Shown in pieces: positions 58,558 through 64,000 of a DNA stretch of 64,000 nt (position 1 is the first letter of the stretch; every line of letters starts with the position of its first letter). The notes under the pieces were generated by a model, which was not told the DNA's origin, ran no database searches, and saw only the letters and a program-made list of their open reading frames with translations. The stretch comes from Theristus sp. LFF4_11 (Eukaryota > Nematoda > Chromadorea > Monhysterida > Xyalidae), in contig JASANC010003917.1 of the NCBI GenBank assembly GCA_030248135.1, positions 124,001 through 188,000 on the forward strand, read 5' to 3'. The translations under genes and the position numbers were made by a program.

Positions 58558-60026
58558 TCATAAATACGCAAGACAACAAAAACATACGCACGGGGGTTAT
58601 AGCAAAAATCGTCTGTTTTTTAAGTATTTTTCCACACGGCAAATATCAGTCATTTTATAAAATGCATCGGTTAAAATTTTGTTTGTTTACTTCCGTAAAA
58701 TCAAAGCGCAGCTTCGCCACTTGTGAATTCACCCAGCGCGCGACAGCCTAACTGTTCACAAAGCAGCTGCAACAGCGTAGTATAGGAATGCGCGATTTGG
58801 AAACGTGCTCAGATTCAGTAAACGTGAAAAGATGAAATTTTATATAACAAATCATACAGTGCACAACTCAATTAGAAACATTGCACATTTATCTACCGGC
58901 GATTAGAGCTTGCTGCAACAATTGTCTAAAAGCGGCGGTAGCTTTTGTATTCCTAAACAACGCAGAACCATGCTTACTGCTTTCAAAATTTTTGTCAAGT
59001 TGAAAATACAGTCAACCAGTGTATTAGCGTCCGTTCAACATCGGAAAGAGCACAATATGTTGACCTGAACTTCTTCAACAGCAAACTGCTACATGCAAGG
59101 CAGCACAAGTTTTCCAAGGAAAGCACGACAAAAGAACAGCTTGAAAACTGGATAAGCGTCATTATGGTTTGCAAATATGGAAATTACTGAAGCCATGTTT
59201 GAGAAGAACGTGTGAAAACATCGCCGCATCAACGTATTTATCTTGGAGGCTTTAGCAACAGTTGCATTGACCAAGTAAAGCTAAAGTGACAAATAATTGC
59301 AAACACAAATAAATCACCGAACGTAGTTTATTTGTTTCAATAAAATAAGTGTGTACCGGCATAAGAGGTACGGTAAAACTTCTTATTGCGGTACTTGACC
59401 GATGAAAAGCGGCAGTGACGAGAGGACGAGGCAACAAATTGAATTGCTACTAAAAGGGCTACCATACAAATAGATCTTCAATAAGAGTGCAACACCATTG
59501 AAAGCACCTAAAATGTGTGGATTTTTGTTTGGAACTGAATGTAACAGGCATTTCAGAGGGTTGAAAACAAAAAAGTGCAGCTACAATGTGTAGCTAAACC
59601 CTCGTTAACTTCCCTCGTTGTCGTCCACCGCATCATTGTTGTGTCTTCATTATTTGTGTGAAAAAACAACAAAATTCTGTCTTTTTATTGCGTTACGTTA
59701 AAAAAAAACTTTTGTTCATGCCAAAACTGGGTATATGCAATGAATATACCAAGTTTCACAGCTTCCACAGTTTCAAATTCAGTAGTTTCAATAAGCAGCC
59801 CCTCTTCCCGGCATGCCATATGTAAAACTACTACTCACAGCGTTGTTTGATGTTTATTCAGGCGCAGATGTGGATCCATATTTTATAGTACGTAGTTGTG
59901 TTTCAAGCAAATCAACATGTTTTCGCTGAAATAATTCAATAATTTTAGTTCATTAACGGCGAAACCAAGTAGCAAGTGGCAAAAAGCAAAACACCGGATA
60001 AGAGTTTTCTTTTTGTCAGGTGTAAT
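58558..60026. other. Intergenic stretch, no supported gene
   Basis: This A/T-rich DNA lies between the MARVEL 5' end and the GPCR 3' end. Open frames are about 60 codons or shorter, with no recognisable exon, RNA gene or repeat. Confidence 0.5.
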
Positions 60027-60126
60027 TACCGTAAAATCTTGCATATGAGGTCTCCTTATATAAATTTGAAAATCAAAAATTTCTGAAAAAAAGTGGGAGG
60101 AACCTTATATGCAAGACTTTACGGTA
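60027..60126. mobile_element. MITE with TACCGTAAAGTCTTGCATAT termini, 100-bp form
   Basis: The ends TACCGTAAAATCTTGCATAT and complement match those of the 267-bp element at 21.4 kb. The interior AAATTTGAAAATCAAAAATT is shared, while the CTTATAAGACC section of the long form is missing. It is an internal-deletion derivative. Confidence 0.8.
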
Positions 60127-60327
60127 TTACATGAAGCCAAGAAAACACTCAGTGATGCGCGCAGATAAAAACAGTTTCAAATATTGTGTGTGCGTGAGTC
60201 ACAGTAACGAAAACAAGTTGACAAGAAAATACGGTATGTCCACATATCGATCACACAAAAAAGTCGCACACTCAAATCTACTCCTGACGATATTCCAACC
60301 ACAAAAAAATATAATCAACGATTTTCT

Positions 60328-62899
60328 TTACGCATTCAAAATTAGAATTTTATCAGCTTCTGTTACGACAATCTCCGGCACGGAGCCGGATCGAAACGCG
60401 GCGTGCGCTTCAGTTGGCTTCAACGTTTTCACCTTTTTCAACGCCACGTCCAGCACCGACTGAGACAAGGACTTTGCGGCTGGCACGTGTTTCTGTGGCG
60501 TCGTGGCGCACCGATTTCCATCGGTCGTCTCCAGTCGTCCTGTTGCGAAAGTCGCTTCTGTCGGTGTTCTCGTGCTCTGCTCATTTTCAATCGTTGCCGT
60601 TTCTTTCGCCACAAACGTCTCGCCAGTGTTTCTATTTGATGACGTCACAGTGTCCGCCATTCGCCAGAACGACCTGCCACCGCAGCCAGCTGGCGGCGCT
60701 TTCGCCGACCAACTGTGGCATTTCAGCACGGTTTTCACGAGCGGCGCTTTGGCACCGCCGAAAACTGGCGGAATGACCGATGTTCTTGCGAGGTCACTTC
60801 GGTGGTGAAGCGGAACCATTTGGCTGCTGTTTTGGTCGTTCACAGCCGTTTGCGACCTCGCACGTCCCGCACTTGCGGAGCTGCACTTTTTCGACCCGAA
60901 AACGCTGAACGGCCATTTCGACGTTAGCGCGCTCGTTAGACTCGATTTAGCGGAGGCGTTACTTTTTGCGTGCTGCTTCCGTTTGTTGGTCTTTTTCAGG
61001 TTCTTCAGGCCGCCGGCGCCGCGAAGCCGCAACGCCAACGACTTGCGGTCGAACTTTTTCCGTCCGAGAATGTCCATTTTGCTGCAGTCATCGCCGAGCC
61101 GATTTTTGTACATGTGCGACGAGGTGGACGTGGCACGCGAGACGTGCTGGTGCGAACCTGGAAATATGCTTGAAATGTGTTGAAATATGCTAAAAAACAT
61201 GTTCAATATAATGCTGGAACTTTATTGAAAACTAGCAGTTGACCCGTGCCTACGGCCCGGGTAAGCAATGTTTGCGATTTTGTTAACAGCAAGGTGCACC
61301 CGCGGATTCATCGACATTTATTTGCTTCTGTTTTCCTGGAACTGGAAACGTGTTGATTTTTTTAACCAAAGCTTTCACGCATTTAAATTCGTTGATACCG
61401 TTTATTGTTTGGGGCAAGCGTTCCGCGTTTATTTTTATCTCGAGAACCCGCTCGATTTTTAAAAGTACTTTTCAAACGTTTCAATTGTTTGTTTTCATGC
61501 TTTTCGATTTGGTGTCAATTCTATGTCAAAAATGATTTTTTATGACTCTGTTTCGCTGATTTTGCAATTGTTGAGAATTTTTTTTTCTAAACTAATTAAA
61601 TTTGCTGCTCCGGTTTGTTATTGGCTAGTTATTAAACTCTGTTAAAGGCAAGTCGTTCCCGTTAGATTTTTTCTGGTTGACCGAAATTGTTCAAACGTGA
61701 CTTGATTGTTTCACAATTTCATTTTTCAAAGTCGCTAAGTTTGACGTAAAGAGACCCGTTTATTTTTTATTTAACAGAACCGGCCGGAATCGATACCCGT
61801 TTACCGTATTACCTCTAATAAACCCCCATGGGGGTTTATTTCTTCAGCGACTTCTGGGGGTGGGGGTTTATTTTTGGGGGGGATTATTTTTGGGGGGGGG
61901 GTTTATTTGGAAACCATTTTTAGGGGTGGGCAAAATGGCAAAAATACCTTCCATGGCAGGAAGGAAGTCGCAGAAACTTCTACTTTTCACAGAGATTTCC
62001 TTTTGTAACAGCCTTTTGTAATGAAATTACCACTAACTCATCCCTTTGGGGCCTTTGGTAGCACAATTTCACCAATGTCACTGCATTCAGCCACTGAATT
62101 CGCTAGGTATGTGTTTCAAACAGGTTTCTAATAAACCCCCATGGGGGTTTATTTTGGGGGGGATTATTTGGAAACTTGTCGAGGGGGTGGGGGTTTATTT
62201 TTGGGGGGGGGGGGTTTAATTTTGGGGGGGTTTAATAGAGGTAATACGGTATTTGCACAATCTCATGGTGAGTCCGCTTTTGCACAAAATTTTTTTTAAC
62301 AATATGATTTCAGTTTCTGCTATTTTTAAATTGCAAATTTGTGTTCTCCTCAATTTTGATTTTTGAAAGTCACAGGATTTGAGTAAAAATTTTGTAAAAA
62401 CTGCTGTTTGTTTAGTGCTCGCACAATCGATGTTCATGACCTGTTTCATTTTGCTTTGATCGAATATTCCGCATCAATGTTACCCGTGTATTTGGTTGGA
62501 AAAAATTGGGATTCAATTATTATTCACAGGAAAACCACTTCTGTAAAAAAAATTCAAAAGCCGATTTCGTTTCTGTTGGTTTTTCAAAGTCGCAAATTTG
62601 TTTTATTGGGAGACCCGTTTTTCCAATTCTTGCTATCAATCATAATCGGATGTGCCGTCAATTCTGTGCGATAATGGCTTCTTTGAAGCAATTCGTTTCC
62701 GCACATTATAATCTCATCTTTTTACATCACCACCAACCAACCTGACCTAACCATTGCGACCGAACTTTGATGACGAGAGAGAACTGAGTGAATAGAGATG
62801 TATTGAAACCCAACAGAGAGAGAAAATGATTCGCATAGAAAAATTGTCAAAAAGTGATAACAACATTTTGATTTCGTTACCTTAAATAGCAAAAAGTTG

Positions 62900-62930
<31 letters not shown>

Positions 62931-63807
62931 AAAGTATTATTTTAGTATAGTAGATATGTTGAACATAATGCTAGAACTACGGTATGTGAAAAAAAGATGC
63001 TGAAAATAATGCTGGAAATGTGGAAAAATATGTTTGGCAATGATAGATTGAGAGTTTTCAATTGCAGCTGATCAATAACTGCTTTTAACAAAATTTCCAT
63101 TTTCAACATGTTGTTATTTTTAGGTGCACGTCTACAGATCAAATCAGCTGTGTTTGCATGAAACAGCATGTTCACTGGCAAGCCTCAAAACGCACAGAAC
63201 TGCAAAGCCTCGTCCGAACTTTTTACCTCAAGTGGGTTCTTTTTGACATATTCTAACCAACAGCCTATACACCTTGAATGCTGACTCGATTCGAGAGATT
63301 ATAGTCGAACAGATGTGTAGTCGTGTGACTTTGCATTGACATTTGTGTCGCTTTGTTGTGCACGGCCAGATCAATTTGAGTCGAGCAAAGACTCTCGGAG
63401 CAGGCGCGTTTGATACGCCGCCAGAATGTGATGTAGACGAGCGGCTGAAAATAGTCAACTTTTTAATGCTCTTTGATGCTCCATTTTTATGTTACTTTAT
63501 GCAGGTTGACTTCGTATCGCAACATAAAATCAAGAAAACGACATGGGATCCTGAAACATAAAACTGCGTGAGTATTTGTCGTCTCATGCTCTCAAAAATT
63601 CCACATTATGTAAAAACGGAGAACATAAAAATTGACTCGTTTTTATAATTACCCTACGCATAATATGGAATTCTCTCACAATTCGCCAACCTGAATCAAC
63701 GTGACGACTGCCATTTGCGTGATGTAGCTGATCGGTTGAACGAATTTGTTGAACGTTGAGTTTTGTTCATAGGTGATCTGGTGATCGTTGATACAACTTT
63801 GAATCAC
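60328..63807 (-). CDS. Probable class A-like GPCR, C-terminal part (TM7 and long cytoplasmic tail)
   Basis: Three exons (63807-63691, 63444-63273, 61157-60328) join with matching phases (0, then 1) into about 372 codons ending at 60328. The first junction builds a seventh transmembrane segment, KFVQPISYITQMAVVTLIQ followed by PLVYITFWRRIKRAC. This resembles rhodopsin-class TM7 with a PxxY core and a basic helix-8 start, with Gln where the usual NPxxY Asn stands. The remaining about 330 residues are a basic Ser/Thr/Lys-rich tail (KKFDRKSLALRLRGAGG, KKTNKRKQHAKS) without a known domain. TM1-TM6 would lie beyond 64000. The 2.1-kb last intron hosts a repeat element with a nested MITE. The receptor call rests on one segment, so another multipass family is possible. 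Confidence 0.55.
61231..62955 (+). mobile_element. Unclassified hairpin-capped repeat element, forward copy
   Basis: It starts ACTAGCAGTTGACCCGTGCC with the hairpin CCCGTGCC-TAC-GGCCCGGG and ends with a (GACA)n run followed by AAAGTATTATTTTAGTATAG. No terminal inverted repeats, poly-A tail or long frame are seen. It carries a nested MITE (61802-62251) and sits in the last GPCR intron. Confidence 0.65.
61802..62251. mobile_element. TA-flanked C/G-homopolymer MITE, variant subfamily
   Basis: The ends TACCGTATTACCTCTA and TAGAGGTAATACGGTA are perfect complements. The interior has the family's CCCCCATGGGGG palindromes and G-tracts, and its core matches that of the 2.1 and 7.5 kb copies in inverted orientation. 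It shares the CCTCTA terminus variant with the right end of the 10.3-kb copy. Confidence 0.85.
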
Positions 63808-63897
63808 CTGTAGCCGAAGGAAGACCAGTTGAACAAAAATTAGTTATTGGAAAACAGGTGATCGGCTAGCGTCCCCATGAGCCAAATGGTCTTGTCA

Positions 63898-64000
63898 CCC
63901 TCGTGGCCTGGGTGGTAGCGCGTTAGACTCGTTGTCTGTACATTCGGGGATCGAGCCCGGCCGAGAGGTGTAGAGACATTTAATAACGGAGAAAACTCGA
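63898..64000 (+). mobile_element. tRNA-derived SINE, 5' part, cut by window end
   Basis: CCCTCGTGGCCTGGGTGGTA (A-box region), GGGGATCGAGCCCGGCCGAG (B-box region) and the start of the body (GAGAAAACTCGA) align with the 30.3-kb SINE. It is forward oriented and upstream of the first visible GPCR exon. It is not a tRNA gene: beyond the promoter boxes there is no cloverleaf. Confidence 0.8.

Noticed and set aside
60403..61193. Several plus-strand frames of 65-120 codons
   Set aside because: They are antisense shadows of the last GPCR exon, which has a matching phase to two upstream exons.
63898..64000. tRNA gene
   Set aside because: Only the promoter boxes are tRNA-like. The anticodon and acceptor stems do not close, and the body matches the dispersed SINE family.

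Overview
The window is nuclear DNA of an animal, most likely an invertebrate. The evidence is multi-exon genes with GT-AG introns whose phases match across every junction I could pair, introns up to 6.7 kb, and a heavy load of small transposable elements. The gene set is an SSU-processome WD40 protein, an LRR-Ig membrane receptor, a headcase-like zinc protein, a GT11 fucosyltransferase, a MARVEL four-pass protein and the C-terminal part of a GPCR. It fits an ecdysozoan, and the GT11 gene would suit a nematode, but the sequence alone does not fix the phylum. Nothing is bacterial. No CRISPR array, rRNA gene, operon or intact viral gene was seen.

Layout. 1-10.8 kb (+): the last eight exons of UTP4, with repeat-filled introns that also hold an antisense helicase fragment. 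11.8-15.4 kb (-): a complete five-exon LRR-Ig receptor, convergent with UTP4. 15.4-36.9 kb: a gene-poor, repeat-rich stretch with one weak three-exon candidate (17.4-18.0 kb), nested foldback elements and a satellite of about 148 bp (31.0-33.0 kb). 37.0-43.9 kb (-): a ten-exon headcase-like gene of 882 codons. 44.0-47.1 kb: a hAT-type MITE followed by a 2-kb foldback element carrying another element. 49.0-52.1 kb (-): a five-exon GT11 fucosyltransferase with an anomalous G/C-homopolymer block in its last intron. 53.4-57.8 kb (-): a MARVEL-domain gene with a long Tyr/Pro/Gln-rich N-terminus. 60.3-63.8 kb (-): the last three exons of a probable 7TM receptor that continues past the window.

The genes do not form a pathway. 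Their roles range from ribosome biogenesis (UTP4) through adhesion or signalling at the surface (LRR-Ig, GPCR, MARVEL) to glycan fucosylation in the Golgi (GT11). The strongest structural signal is the transposon community: tRNA-derived SINEs, hAT-type MITEs with exact 8-bp target duplications, several TA-flanked MITE families including one built on C/G homopolymers, and an unclassified hairpin-capped family. Several are nested, which gives a relative insertion order.

Exon borders were set by hand from splice consensus, reading phase and remembered family sequence. No alignment or database search was run.
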